DNA of 64,000 nucleotides from Clostridium fermenticellae (GTDB lineage Bacteria > Bacillota > Clostridia > Clostridiales > Clostridiaceae), in contig NZ_CP032416.1 in the NCBI RefSeq assembly GCF_003600355.1, positions 1,756,183-1,820,182 of the forward strand, given 5' to 3'. The translations under genes and the position numbers were made by a program. A model generated the notes under the pieces. That model saw only the letters and a program-made list of their open reading frames with translations, ran no database searches and had not been told where the DNA came from. Position 1 is the stretch's first letter. Every line of letters starts with the position of its first letter. Shown here one piece after another: positions 8,766-18,749 of this stretch.

Positions 8766-9320
8766 ATGATAAAAATAGATAATAAAACAATTTTCATAAA
8801 AAAGGGCAACATAACAGATGAAATTTCAGATGCTATAGTAAATCCTGCAAATGGCACATTACAGCATGGAGGTGGTGCTGCACTCTCAATAGTTAAAGCT
8901 GGCGGCTTTAAGATTCAAGATGACAGCAATAAACTAATCTCAAAGCTTGGTATACTTTCCACATCAAAGGCTGTAATAACATATGCCTATAAATTGCCAT
9001 GTAAATTCATAATACATACTGTTGGTCCACATATGGGAGAAGGAAATGAAGACTATAAGCTTAATCTTGCAATAATAAATACACTTAATCTCGCAAATAT
9101 ATATAATTTAAAGTCACTGTCAATACCAGCTATAAGTTCAGGTATATTTGGATTTCCAAAAAAAAGATGTGCACATATACTTATTAAAAATTCTATTGAA
9201 TTTTTAAAAAATAAAGATACGACCTTAGAGAATATAATAATGTGCAATAATGATTCTGAAACTTATAATATATTTCTAGAAGAAGAAAGAAATTTCATTT
9301 TAAAAAAAGAGGTGATATAA
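8766..9320 (+). CDS. Macro domain (ADP-ribose-binding) protein
   Basis: 184 residues from the ATG at 8766 (GGAGG 7 bases upstream). It is a single macro domain: DAIVNPANGTLQHGGGAALS is the ADP-ribose loop, followed by FIIHTVGPH and SIPAISSGIFGFPKKRCA. Macro domains bind ADP-ribose and often remove it from proteins or O-acetyl-ADP-ribose. The catalytic Asn/Gly-rich loop is present, so hydrolase activity is plausible. The stop codon directly abuts the ATG of the response regulator, so the two are translated from one message. This linkage of ADP-ribose metabolism with a two-component system is unusual. No toxin-like ADP-ribosyltransferase gene is visible next to it. Confidence 0.87.
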   Translation: MIKIDNKTIFIKKGNITDEISDAIVNPANGTLQHGGGAALSIVKAGGFKIQDDSNKLISKLGILSTSKAVITYAYKLPCKFIIHTVGPHMGEGNEDYKLNLAIINTLNLANIYNLKSLSIPAISSGIFGFPKKRCAHILIKNSIEFLKNKDTTLENIIMCNNDSETYNIFLEEERNFILKKEVI

Positions 9321-10010
9321 ATGCATGAAACAATAATGGTTGTAGATGATGAAGAAAGAATGAGAAATCTTATAAAGATATATTTAAAAAAAGAGGGCTT
9401 TAACATAATTGAAGCGGATAATGGTAAAACAGCTTTAGAACTAATCAAAAAGAATTCCATACATCTTTTAATATTAGATGTAATGATGCCAATAATGGAT
9501 GGTTGGGATAGTTGCAAGGAAATACGAAAATTTTCAAATGTTCCCATTATAATGTTAACCGCTAAGGCTGAAGATGAAGACCAACTTCTAGGTTTTGAAC
9601 TTGGAATAGACGATTACATAACTAAACCTTTTAGTCCCAAAATATTAGTTGCAAAGGTAAATGCATTAATAAGAAGAATTTATTCAGATAAATCAAATGA
9701 TGATTATACAAATAACAGTTATGATGGCCTATATATAAATGAAGAATACCATGAGGTTAAAATAAATGGAGAAGATATATATTTATCTCCTAAGGAATTT
9801 GAACTTTTAAGTTATTTTATAAAAAATAAAGATATAGTTCTAAGCAGAGAAAAAATATTAAACACAATATGGGGTATTGATTACGAAGGAGATTCCAGAA
9901 CCGTTGACACACACATAAAACGTTTAAGGGAGAAATTATCAGAAAAAGCCTATCTTATAACTACTGTAAGAGGCGCTGGTTATAAATTTACACTAAAGGG
10001 ATTGGATTAA
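9321..10010 (+). CDS. OmpR-family response regulator
   Basis: 229 residues. The receiver domain (1-120) has the acidic pair D9/D10, phospho-acceptor D53 in LLILDVMMP and the conserved lysine in YITKPF. The C-terminal winged-helix DNA-binding domain (about 130-228) ends RTVDTHIKRLREKL...TTVRGAGYKF. The gene sits head-to-tail between the macro protein gene (0 bp gap) and its histidine kinase (4 bp gap), giving a three-gene operon. The regulon is unknown. Confidence 0.94.
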   Translation: MHETIMVVDDEERMRNLIKIYLKKEGFNIIEADNGKTALELIKKNSIHLLILDVMMPIMDGWDSCKEIRKFSNVPIIMLTAKAEDEDQLLGFELGIDDYITKPFSPKILVAKVNALIRRIYSDKSNDDYTNNSYDGLYINEEYHEVKINGEDIYLSPKEFELLSYFIKNKDIVLSREKILNTIWGIDYEGDSRTVDTHIKRLREKLSEKAYLITTVRGAGYKFTLKGLD

Positions 10011-10014
10011 TTAT

Positions 10015-11532
10015 ATGAATATAATATCTAAAATAAAAAAAAGTGTAACACGGCAGCTATTTACGATTACATTTTTAGTATTCATAATATTTATAACGTG
10101 TACAACAGCTATTCAATCTATATTCTTTGGTCGTTTTTACATTGATAAGAAAAAAAGTGATTTAGAACAAACAATGATAAAGTTTAAAACAAATTATGAT
10201 AAAACAGATGATCCTGATAAAATCAAAGAAATTATGTCTAGTATTGAAGATTCTCATAATGTTAAATTAGCTATACTGGATAAATATGGAAAGTTAAAAT
10301 TTATAGTAAGCTATGATAATGAAAAATTGGATGAAAGTAGAATAAGAGCAATAAATTCAGCAATTAAAAGTTCTAACATTGACCCTACAATGACAAGTAA
10401 AACTATTAATAATGGAAAACCGTTAGTTTTTATATCTGATAAGCCAAAAGACCCCATTAAAGACATTATAAGTGTTGATTTTGATAAAAAAAAGGGGGAA
10501 ATACTGTTTGCCATATCATCTCTTCAGCCTGTTAATGAAGCTTCATCTGTAATAAAGGAATTCTACATTTACTTTCTTATAATCGCTATATTTGTAATTT
10601 TGATACTTTCGTTATTTTACTCACATGCAATCACAAAACCACTTGTAATTTTAAATAAATCTGCTTTAAAAATGGCAGATCTTGATTTTTCACAAAAATC
10701 CAATATTAAAAGAGATGATGAAATTGGCAGTTTATCGAACACTTTAAATTTTTTATCAGAGAATTTATTTAAATCTCTTAATTCTTTAAGATCAGCAAAC
10801 TTAAAATTGGAAAAGGATATAGAAAAGGAAAGAGAACTTGAAAAAATGAGAAAAGAATTTGTGGCAGCGGCTTCACATGAATTAAAAACTCCAATAAGTT
10901 TAATAGAGGGTTATGCTGAAGCCATAAAAGATGGTGTATTCTCTGATTCAAAAGAACACGATTATTATCTTGATGTTATAATAGATGAGTCAAAAATAAT
11001 GGGTAACTTAGTGTATGATATGCTTCAAATATCTCAACTAGAATCAGGAAGATTAATTTTAAATAAGGAGAATTTCTACCTTGATAAAATGCTTGATGAC
11101 ATAATCAGCAAATTTTCAACATTAATAAATCAAAAGAATATAGAGCTTCATGCGAAGATTGATAAAAGTGTAAAAATAAATGCTGATTGGAATAAGATAG
11201 AACAGGTCATAAATAATTTTCTCACGAATGCAATTAGATATACAAATAAAAATGAAATCATAAATATATACTTAAAATATGATAACCCATATTTTACATT
11301 TTCAATAGAGAATAGCAGTAATCCAATGTCAGATGAACAATTAAGCAAAATATGGGATAGATTTTACAAAGTAGATAAATCCGGAAATAGAAAACTTGGC
11401 GGTACAGGACTTGGACTTACTATAGTAAAAAATATTCTCATTCTGCACAAATTTGATTTTGGTGTTAGAAATACAGCTTTAGGAATTGAATTTTACTTTT
11501 CAAATGCTCCTTCAAACTCAGATATTTTATAA
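10015..11532 (+). CDS. Membrane sensor histidine kinase
   Basis: 505 residues. It has TM1 about 14-36, an extracytoplasmic sensor about 37-180 with no recognised fold, TM2 about 183-203, a HAMP linker about 204-258, HisKA with phospho-accepting H288 in AASHELKTPIS, and a HATPase_c domain with N-box NKIEQVINNFLTNAIRYT and G-box GGTGLGLTIVKN. It is the cognate partner of the preceding response regulator. A DNA palindrome belonging to the next gene starts right after its stop codon. Confidence 0.93.
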   Translation: MNIISKIKKSVTRQLFTITFLVFIIFITCTTAIQSIFFGRFYIDKKKSDLEQTMIKFKTNYDKTDDPDKIKEIMSSIEDSHNVKLAILDKYGKLKFIVSYDNEKLDESRIRAINSAIKSSNIDPTMTSKTINNGKPLVFISDKPKDPIKDIISVDFDKKKGEILFAISSLQPVNEASSVIKEFYIYFLIIAIFVILILSLFYSHAITKPLVILNKSALKMADLDFSQKSNIKRDDEIGSLSNTLNFLSENLFKSLNSLRSANLKLEKDIEKERELEKMRKEFVAAASHELKTPISLIEGYAEAIKDGVFSDSKEHDYYLDVIIDESKIMGNLVYDMLQISQLESGRLILNKENFYLDKMLDDIISKFSTLINQKNIELHAKIDKSVKINADWNKIEQVINNFLTNAIRYTNKNEIINIYLKYDNPYFTFSIENSSNPMSDEQLSKIWDRFYKVDKSGNRKLGGTGLGLTIVKNILILHKFDFGVRNTALGIEFYFSNAPSNSDIL

Positions 11533-11576
11533 ATGTAACATATGTTACATACCTATGATGATTATTTTAATATAAT
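11533..11576 (+). promoter_or_regulatory. CRP/FNR-family type operator and promoter of the 4Fe-4S protein gene
   Basis: ATGTAACATATGTTACAT (11533-11550) is an 18-bp perfect palindrome of the GTAAC-N4-GTTAC kind, as I recall for clostridial HcpR, a CRP/FNR-family nitrosative-stress regulator. TATAAT lies at 11571-11576 without a good -35 box. If transcription starts 7 bases after it, the palindrome centre is at about -41.5, the classic class II activator position. Confidence 0.6.
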
Positions 11577-11609
11577 ATACTCATAAATTAATTATTAGGA
11601 GGAATACTT

Positions 11610-12332
11610 ATGAAAAGAAAAATTGTTAATATAAATAGTGAAAAATGCAATGGCTGTGGATTATGTGTAAATGCATGTCATGAAGGTGCCATCAAGCTAA
11701 AGGATGGCAAAGCCTACCTGATTTCAGATGAATATTGTGACGGACTTGGCGACTGTCTTCCTGAGTGTCCTACTGGTGCTATTTCAATCATGGAAAGGGA
11801 AAGCAAACCTTATGATGAAAAATTAGTAAAGAAAACTCTCTTAAATAAAACAAAATTACAGGAAAAAGAAAAGCTGCCATGTGGATGTCCTGGAACTGCT
11901 GCAAAGAAAATATCGAGGAAACCTGTTGAGGCTTTAAATACTAAAGATGAAAAAAGCTATGATGTACAATCAGAACTTATGCAGTGGCCCGTTCAGCTAA
12001 AACTCGTTAGCTCTGGTGCCCCATATTTTAAAAATGCTGATCTACTTATAGCAGCAGATTGTACAGCATATGCATATGCTGGCTTTCATAAAGAATTTAT
12101 AAAGAACCATATAACAGTAATAGGCTGTCCTAAATTGGATGACATTGAATATTACAAAGAAAAAATAAAAGAGATATTATCGCGAAATGAAATCAAAAGT
12201 ATAACTGTAGTTAGAATGGAAGTTCCCTGCTGCTCAGGAATTGTAAACGCAGTAAAGGCTGCAATGCTCGATTCTAAAACTATAGTTCCTTATAAAGAAG
12301 TAATAATTGGAACAGAGGGTTCAATACTATAA
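11610..12332 (+). CDS. Dicluster 4Fe-4S ferredoxin-like protein (possible FrdX of the HcpR regulon)
   Basis: 240 residues. Two 4Fe-4S motifs lie at the N-terminus: CNGCGLCVNACHEGA (about 14-28) and CDGLGDCLPECPTGA (about 44-58). The rest is a ~160-residue domain with further cysteines in PCGCPG, AADCTAYAYAG, GCPKLD and PCCSGIV, which suggests more metal binding. Such proteins occur in many strict anaerobes, and I recall a ferredoxin-like gene (frdX) linked to hcp and the nitrosative-stress regulator HcpR. The palindrome upstream supports that reading. No hcp gene is in the window. AGGAGG precedes the ATG, and the gene is monocistronic with a strong terminator. Its exact electron partner is unknown. 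Confidence 0.8.
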   Translation: MKRKIVNINSEKCNGCGLCVNACHEGAIKLKDGKAYLISDEYCDGLGDCLPECPTGAISIMERESKPYDEKLVKKTLLNKTKLQEKEKLPCGCPGTAAKKISRKPVEALNTKDEKSYDVQSELMQWPVQLKLVSSGAPYFKNADLLIAADCTAYAYAGFHKEFIKNHITVIGCPKLDDIEYYKEKIKEILSRNEIKSITVVRMEVPCCSGIVNAVKAAMLDSKTIVPYKEVIIGTEGSIL

Positions 12333-12341
12333 AATAAATAC

Positions 12342-12383
12342 AAGCTTTTTACCTCACAAAATAATTTGTGAGGTAAAAAGCTT
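12342..12383. terminator. Strong bidirectional terminator
   Basis: A 19-bp perfect stem (12342-12360 with 12365-12383) has a 4-base loop, and its outer part is A/T rich on both sides. It separates the convergent ferredoxin and chemoreceptor genes. Confidence 0.9.
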
Positions 12384-12396
12384 AAACAAAGCAGTC

Positions 12397-13536
12397 TTAT
12401 AATTTTTGGGCAATCTTATTTAGGTCCTCTGCCATCTTTGTTATCTCTTCAATACTTGCCGTTACTTCTTCAGTTGCAGCTGCTTGTTCCTGACTGGATG
12501 ACAGCGAACTCTGGCTTTTTTTACTGGATTCATCTATTTTTGATTTAATATTGTCCGTAAGTTCTTTTATCTTTGGAACCGTTCCCTTTGACTGATCTGA
12601 TAAGTTTCTTATCTCCTGTGCAACAACTCCAAAACCTTTTCCAACTTCTCCTGCCCTAGCTGCTTCAATAGCAGCATTTAAACCAAGCATTTTCGTTTCA
12701 TCAGCTATATCTTTTATAAATGATGATACTTCATTTATTTCTTCCGACAATCCTATTACCTGTTTTATCTCATTATTTAAGTTTTGTTCATTTAAATGTA
12801 TCTCCGATGCTGATGCGGCAAGTTCCTGAATTGCAGATGATATCCCGGATATTCCCTGCGAAAGATCACCCGACAGCTCACGTAAATTAACTGCTGCTTC
12901 TCTAGGTGTTATTATGCTAAATGTACCTACAACTTCATCTTCATCAAATAATGGATTACACTCCACCATAACAGGAACTCCATATTTAGATGTATCAAAT
13001 TCCTGCGACATTCCCTTCTTCGTTCTTATAACCTCTTTTGAAATTGATTTATCCGGTATCTTATCACCAACATTTATACTAGATACATTAAACTTTTCTG
13101 AACCTTGGGTTACTAATACTTCTTTCAGTCCTGTCACATACATAAAAACTCCCTCTTGAAATGCCCTTGAAAGAATTGGAGCAAAATCTCCAAATGAACT
13201 TAGAATTACATGTTTCCACAGAAACACCATAGAAAAAGATACATTAGCAGCACCATTGTCATCTACAATCGGAATCGATGTTATAGTAAATCTAATGCCA
13301 TATACAGAACGTGGTACCTTCCGGGTAATAGTTTTATTCTTCTTTTGAGCAAGCACTGTTGTACTATCCTGACCTAACTTTTGCCCTTCGTAGAATATTT
13401 TACTAGTAATGTCTTTGGATGATACAACCCATGTAAGCACATCACCTTCAGCTATTGCAAAGATTACACCGGGCATAATATCAGCTTGTACTGATGCAAG
13501 CTCTTTTAATATATCTATTGATTTTATAGAAATCAT
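12397..13536 (-). CDS. Soluble methyl-accepting chemotaxis-type receptor
   Basis: 379 residues with no signal peptide or membrane segment. Residues about 1-210 form an uncharacterised sensor domain, probably PAS/GAF-like; residues about 225-379 form the coiled-coil MCP signalling domain with the hairpin tip [20 protein letters not shown] and EIRNLSDQS. The signalling arm after the tip is short and ends [20 protein letters not shown]. Such cytoplasmic receptors control CheA from inside the cell, responding to metabolic or redox state. A sigma-D type promoter (13572-13598) ties it to the flagellar regulon. It uses GAGGAG before the ATG. No chemotaxis operon is in the window. Confidence 0.87.
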   Translation of the reverse strand: MISIKSIDILKELASVQADIMPGVIFAIAEGDVLTWVVSSKDITSKIFYEGQKLGQDSTTVLAQKKNKTITRKVPRSVYGIRFTITSIPIVDDNGAANVSFSMVFLWKHVILSSFGDFAPILSRAFQEGVFMYVTGLKEVLVTQGSEKFNVSSINVGDKIPDKSISKEVIRTKKGMSQEFDTSKYGVPVMVECNPLFDEDEVVGTFSIITPREAAVNLRELSGDLSQGISGISSAIQELAASASEIHLNEQNLNNEIKQVIGLSEEINEVSSFIKDIADETKMLGLNAAIEAARAGEVGKGFGVVAQEIRNLSDQSKGTVPKIKELTDNIKSKIDESSKKSQSSLSSSQEQAAATEEVTASIEEITKMAEDLNKIAQKL

Positions 13537-13571
13537 ATAATCACTCCTCAGTCATAATATTTCTATCAATA

Positions 13572-13598
13572 TTATCGTATTAATTGTTATTATATTTA
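13572..13598 (-). promoter_or_regulatory. Sigma-D type promoter of the soluble chemoreceptor
   Basis: On the minus strand TAAA (13598-13595), 15 bases, then TACGATAA (13579-13572) matches TAAA-N15-GCCGATAA with two mismatches. It lies about 35 bp upstream of the chemoreceptor start codon. Confidence 0.65.
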
Positions 13599-13643
13599 AC
13601 AATTTAATGAGATATTTAACAAAAACTCCACATAAATTAATGT

Positions 13644-13686
13644 AAAAAATGACTGAACCCATAGCTTTTGAATTCAGTCATTTTTT
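13644..13686 (-). terminator. Terminator of the aspS-gatCAB operon
   Basis: ATGACTGAA (13649-13657) pairs with TTCAGTCAT (13673-13681). Runs of A and T extend the stem on both sides and give a U-tract in the minus direction, just after gatB. Confidence 0.8.
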
Positions 13687-13689
13687 ATA

Positions 13690-15126
<1,437 letters not shown>

Positions 15127-15164
15127 AATTTATTTCTCCTTTCCATCCTCTTTTATTTGAGTTT

Positions 15165-16625
15165 CTATTTAATTGCCAAAGTATCTATTTTCAATTCCTT
15201 CTCAAGCGCTGATGCAAGTTTGAATATTTTGCTTTCTCCAAAATGCGGTCCTATAATCTGTATTCCTATCGGAAGTTTATCCTGACTAAAACCACAAGGT
15301 ATAGAAATTGATGGTACTCCTGCCAAATTTATATTAACGGTGTATATATCTGCAAGATACATCTCTAGAGGATTATCCTTTTTTTCTCCCTTTAAGAATG
15401 GAAGTACAGGGGAAGTAGGACTTAATATTAGATCATATTCTTCAAAAGTCTCTTTAAATTGTTCTCTTATTTTTTTTCTAAGCTTTTGTGCTCTATTATA
15501 ATATGCATCATAGTATCCAGATGAAAGTGCATAAGTTCCAAGCATTATTCTTCTTTTTACCTCGGATCCAAAGCTTTCTGTTCTTGACATTTCCATAAGT
15601 TCATCTACACTTTCATAGTCCTTAGTTCTATATCCATATCTTATACCATCATATCTCGCAAGATTCGAACTTGCCTCTGCAGAAGATATTATATAATATG
15701 AAGAAAGTCCTTCTTCCGTTATAGGCAGTGATATATAGCTAACTTCTGCTCCCATATTCTTAAGTTTTTCTATAACATTTTTTAATGTTTCCTCTATTTC
15801 TTTATTTAATCCCTTTCCAAAGAACTCTTTTGGAACCCCTATTTTCATACCTTTAATATCACCATTTAAACAAGTTAAATAATCAATGTCTGGTATTTTC
15901 TTTGAGCTTGTGCTGTCCATTTTATCATGGCCGGATATTACATTAAGCATAAGAGCACAATCCTCTACTGTTTTTCCAAAAGGTCCTATCTGATCAAGAG
16001 ATGACGCAAAGGCTATAAGTCCAAATCTTGAAACTAAACCATAAGTAGGTTTTAACCCGACAACTCCACAAAAAGATGCTGGCTGACGTATTGATCCACC
16101 CGTATCGGAGCCAAGCGATACGGGTGCAATGCCAGATGCAACTACAGCGGCTGATCCACCTGAAGAACCACCTGGAACCCTATCTAAATCCCATGGATTT
16201 TTAGTCACCATAAATGCTGAATTCTCAGTAGAAGATCCCATTGCAAATTCATCCATATTTGTCTTTCCAATTATAACAGCATCTTCATCCTTCAATTTTT
16301 TGATTACTGTTGCATCATAAGGAGGAATAAAATCATAAAGCATCTTAGATGCACATGTAGTTCTAATTCCATCTGTACATATATTATCTTTTATAGCTAT
16401 AGGAACCCCTGCAAGTTTCCCTAATTTTTCACCGTTTTCTACTTTTACATCTACTTCTCTAGCTTTTTTAATTGCCTCTTCTTCACATAAAGTTATATAT
16501 CCATTGACTTTGGGATCAACTTTTTTTATTTTTTTAAAAATCTCTTTAACAATTTCTTCTGAAGTAAACTTCTTTTCTTCTATACCCTTTTTTATTTCAT
16601 AAGCCGTCATAGACTGTACTTTCAT
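15165..16625 (-). CDS. gatA: Aspartyl/glutamyl-tRNA amidotransferase subunit A
   Basis: 486 residues from the ATG at 16625; AGGAGG lies 8 bases upstream, and an in-frame TTG two codons earlier is less well placed. It is an amidase-signature protein with the catalytic triad Lys in AIKDNICTDG and the Ser pair in PGGSSGGSAAVVASG and SLGSDTGGSIRQPA. GatA releases ammonia from glutamine and passes it to GatB. It is co-transcribed with gatC upstream (28 bp gap) and gatB downstream. Confidence 0.97.
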   Translation of the reverse strand: MKVQSMTAYEIKKGIEEKKFTSEEIVKEIFKKIKKVDPKVNGYITLCEEEAIKKAREVDVKVENGEKLGKLAGVPIAIKDNICTDGIRTTCASKMLYDFIPPYDATVIKKLKDEDAVIIGKTNMDEFAMGSSTENSAFMVTKNPWDLDRVPGGSSGGSAAVVASGIAPVSLGSDTGGSIRQPASFCGVVGLKPTYGLVSRFGLIAFASSLDQIGPFGKTVEDCALMLNVISGHDKMDSTSSKKIPDIDYLTCLNGDIKGMKIGVPKEFFGKGLNKEIEETLKNVIEKLKNMGAEVSYISLPITEEGLSSYYIISSAEASSNLARYDGIRYGYRTKDYESVDELMEMSRTESFGSEVKRRIMLGTYALSSGYYDAYYNRAQKLRKKIREQFKETFEEYDLILSPTSPVLPFLKGEKKDNPLEMYLADIYTVNINLAGVPSISIPCGFSQDKLPIGIQIIGPHFGESKIFKLASALEKELKIDTLAIK

Positions 16626-16653
16626 TTCCAAAACCTCCTTTTTATCCTAAAAG

Positions 16654-16938
16654 CTACTCAATAATTTTAGGAACTTCAATATAAGTTTCTCTCCTGCTCT
16701 TTATATTAGAAAATAATTTTTCTTTATCATTAAATACCTTTACTTTATCTTCTCTTACCACTGATTCTAAGTCATCATCATACTTATTCAAATTAACATC
16801 ATTTAAATCAAACTTATCTATAGTCTTAAAATATCCCAAAATAGCTTCAAACTCCTTTGCCATTTTCTGAGCTTCTTCATCTTTAAATTTTAGCTTTGCA
16901 AGTTTAGCTATATACTTAACTTCATTTACACTTACCAT
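16654..16938 (-). CDS. gatC: Aspartyl/glutamyl-tRNA amidotransferase subunit C
   Basis: 94 residues from the ATG at 16938, which has AGGAGG 7 bases upstream and gives the normal GatC length; a longer in-frame start has no ribosome site. The sequence MVSVNEVKYIAKLAKLKF...ILGYFKTIDKFDLND, ending in an extended tail (SRRETYIEVPKII), is typical of the belt-like subunit that wraps around and stabilises GatA and GatB. Confidence 0.95.
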   Translation of the reverse strand: MVSVNEVKYIAKLAKLKFKDEEAQKMAKEFEAILGYFKTIDKFDLNDVNLNKYDDDLESVVREDKVKVFNDKEKLFSNIKSRRETYIEVPKIIE

Positions 16939-17006
16939 ACTTATCCTCCTAACATAGATCAATTTATAAATAATATACGAATTTCCCGTAAACTATAATT
17001 ACTAAA

Positions 17007-18290
17007 TTAAGGTTCTATTCTCTTCATATCTCTAGGGAATGTAGAGGCCTCTCTTACATTTTGAAGATTCAATATTTTTATTGTTATTCTTTCAAGTCCT
17101 ATAGCAAATCCACCGTGTGGAGGCATTCCATATCTAAAACTTTCAAGATAGAAGCCATAATCATCTGGATTAAATCCAAATTTCTTTATATTTTCTCTTA
17201 ACATTTCATAATCGTTAATTCTCTGTCCTCCAGTTGTTATTTCAAGTCCTTTAAATATCAAATCGAAACTCCTGGTATTTCCTTTTCCGTCAGGCATGGT
17301 ATACATAGGTCTTTTAGCTATTGGATATTCTGTTAAGAATACAAAATCAGTATCATAAGTTTCTTTTACATATTTTGAAATAAGCACTTCACCTTCAGCA
17401 TCTATATTTCCAACTGGTGATCTCTTCCCATACTTATCAAGCAAAATTTTATGAGCCTCTGCAAGTGGTATTCTTGGTATTTTAACTTCATCTGCAAGAT
17501 CTACATCATACATTTCAAGTTCCTTTTTACAAGTTTTCTTAAGATGTGAAAATAAATAGTTTATGAACCCTTCTTCTAAATCCATTATATCATTTTCATC
17601 TTTTATAAAGCCCATTTCTGCGTCTAAACTTACATATTCATTTAAATGTCTCCATGTATTATGAAGTTCTGCCCTATATGCATGACCTATCTCAAATACT
17701 TTTTCAAATCCGGCACCCACCATCATTTGTTTATAGAACTGAGGACTTTGTGCTAAAAATGCTCTGTGATCAAAGTAATTTACAGTAAATAATTCGGAAC
17801 CACCCTCTGTACCTGATGCTATTATTTTAGGTGTATATATCTCTGAGAAGTGATTTTCCTTCAAATAATTTCTAAAAGCTGTTGTTATCTCCTCTTGAAC
17901 CTTAAATACTGCATTTACTCTTGGTGCCCTCAAACTTATATATCTGTAATCAAGCTCAGTTTCAAGATGTGCTGAATTTTTGTATTCATTGACTGGAATA
18001 GGAAGCATATCATAATAAGTTTTTCCTAAAATCTTAATACTTTTAACTTTAATTTCAATTCCGCCAATTGCTTTTTTATTTTCAACTTTAGTTCCAACAG
18101 CTTCGATAGTCATCTCAAGTCTTAATCCCTTTAGCTCATCCTTGCAAACAACAAGCTGTATTATTCCTGTTTTATCTCTCAATTGTACAAATCCAAAATC
18201 TTTAAATTCCGTTATTTTGTGTACCCATCCCTTTAATAAAACCTCATCCTCTTTAAATCCTTTAACGTCTTCTACATACATTCTTTTCAT
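17007..18290 (-). CDS. aspS: Archaeal-type aspartyl-tRNA synthetase, probably non-discriminating (Asp-tRNA Asn forming)
   Basis: 427 residues, the compact archaeal/AspS2 form rather than the ~590-residue bacterial form. It has an N-terminal OB-fold anticodon-binding domain (GWVHKITEFKDFGFVQLRD) and class II motifs (motif 2 HAYRAELHNTWRHLNEY; motif 3 GGFAIGLERITIKIL). The start has AGGAGG before ATGAAAAG. In bacteria this enzyme type usually also charges tRNA-Asn with Asp, which GatCAB then converts to Asn. His24 in GWVHK fits the non-discriminating pattern as I recall it. The operon with gatCAB and an Asn-specifier T-box upstream strongly support that role. Whether an ordinary AspRS exists elsewhere cannot be seen. 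Confidence 0.92.
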   Translation of the reverse strand: MKRMYVEDVKGFKEDEVLLKGWVHKITEFKDFGFVQLRDKTGIIQLVVCKDELKGLRLEMTIEAVGTKVENKKAIGGIEIKVKSIKILGKTYYDMLPIPVNEYKNSAHLETELDYRYISLRAPRVNAVFKVQEEITTAFRNYLKENHFSEIYTPKIIASGTEGGSELFTVNYFDHRAFLAQSPQFYKQMMVGAGFEKVFEIGHAYRAELHNTWRHLNEYVSLDAEMGFIKDENDIMDLEEGFINYLFSHLKKTCKKELEMYDVDLADEVKIPRIPLAEAHKILLDKYGKRSPVGNIDAEGEVLISKYVKETYDTDFVFLTEYPIAKRPMYTMPDGKGNTRSFDLIFKGLEITTGGQRINDYEMLRENIKKFGFNPDDYGFYLESFRYGMPPHGGFAIGLERITIKILNLQNVREASTFPRDMKRIEP

Positions 18291-18309
18291 TTAGATTTAC
18301 CTCCTACTA

Positions 18310-18690
18310 AAATATTTTTAAAATAAAAAACGCCCCTATATCATTTCTGACATAGGGACGAATACAATCTCGTGGTGCCACCCAAATTAACTCAAAACCC
18401 AATTTAGAATATAAAAAAGTCCCTATACCATTCTCTGGTACAGGGACGGAAAATTCCGCGCTACCACCCTAAATTAGCTTTTAAAGCTCTCTCAAATCGG
18501 TACAAATAAAACAAAATACCTATCCATTTTAACGTATGGAAATCGTCTAAGCCTACTCTTTTAATAAAATTTCGATTAGCCGCTTCAGGGCGTTCTTCAA
18601 TACAATAATCATATCTGGTTTACACCATACCAGACTCTCTATAAATCTTAACTGTATTTACTCTCCCTTTCATCACTATTTTTAATTAAT
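18310..18690 (-). ncRNA. T-box leader (Asn specifier) with two terminator/antiterminator modules, controlling aspS-gatCAB
   Basis: Read on the minus strand, it has the stem I K-turn AGAGAG (18640-18635), a terminal hairpin, then the specifier region GAAGAACGCC (18598-18589) with the codon AAC at 18594-18592, which reads Asn. T-box sequence 1 (AGGGTGGTAGCGCGG, 18470-18456) is followed by terminator 1 (18447-18419, then six U). A second T-box-like sequence (GGGTGGCACCACG, 18383-18371) is followed by terminator 2 (18360-18331, then six U). Only one stem I is visible. Uncharged tRNA-Asn would open expression of the amidation route. Confidence 0.88.
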
Positions 18691-18749
18691 AATTATGAAT
18701 TCATTATAGATATCATATAATCAAAAGTCAATAGTTAATTGTAAAAAAA

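Noticed and set aside
18371-18455. A complete second T-box with its own specifier stem
   Set aside because: Only about 35 bases separate terminator 1 from the second T-box sequence, too few for a stem I; it is better read as a second decision module of one leader.
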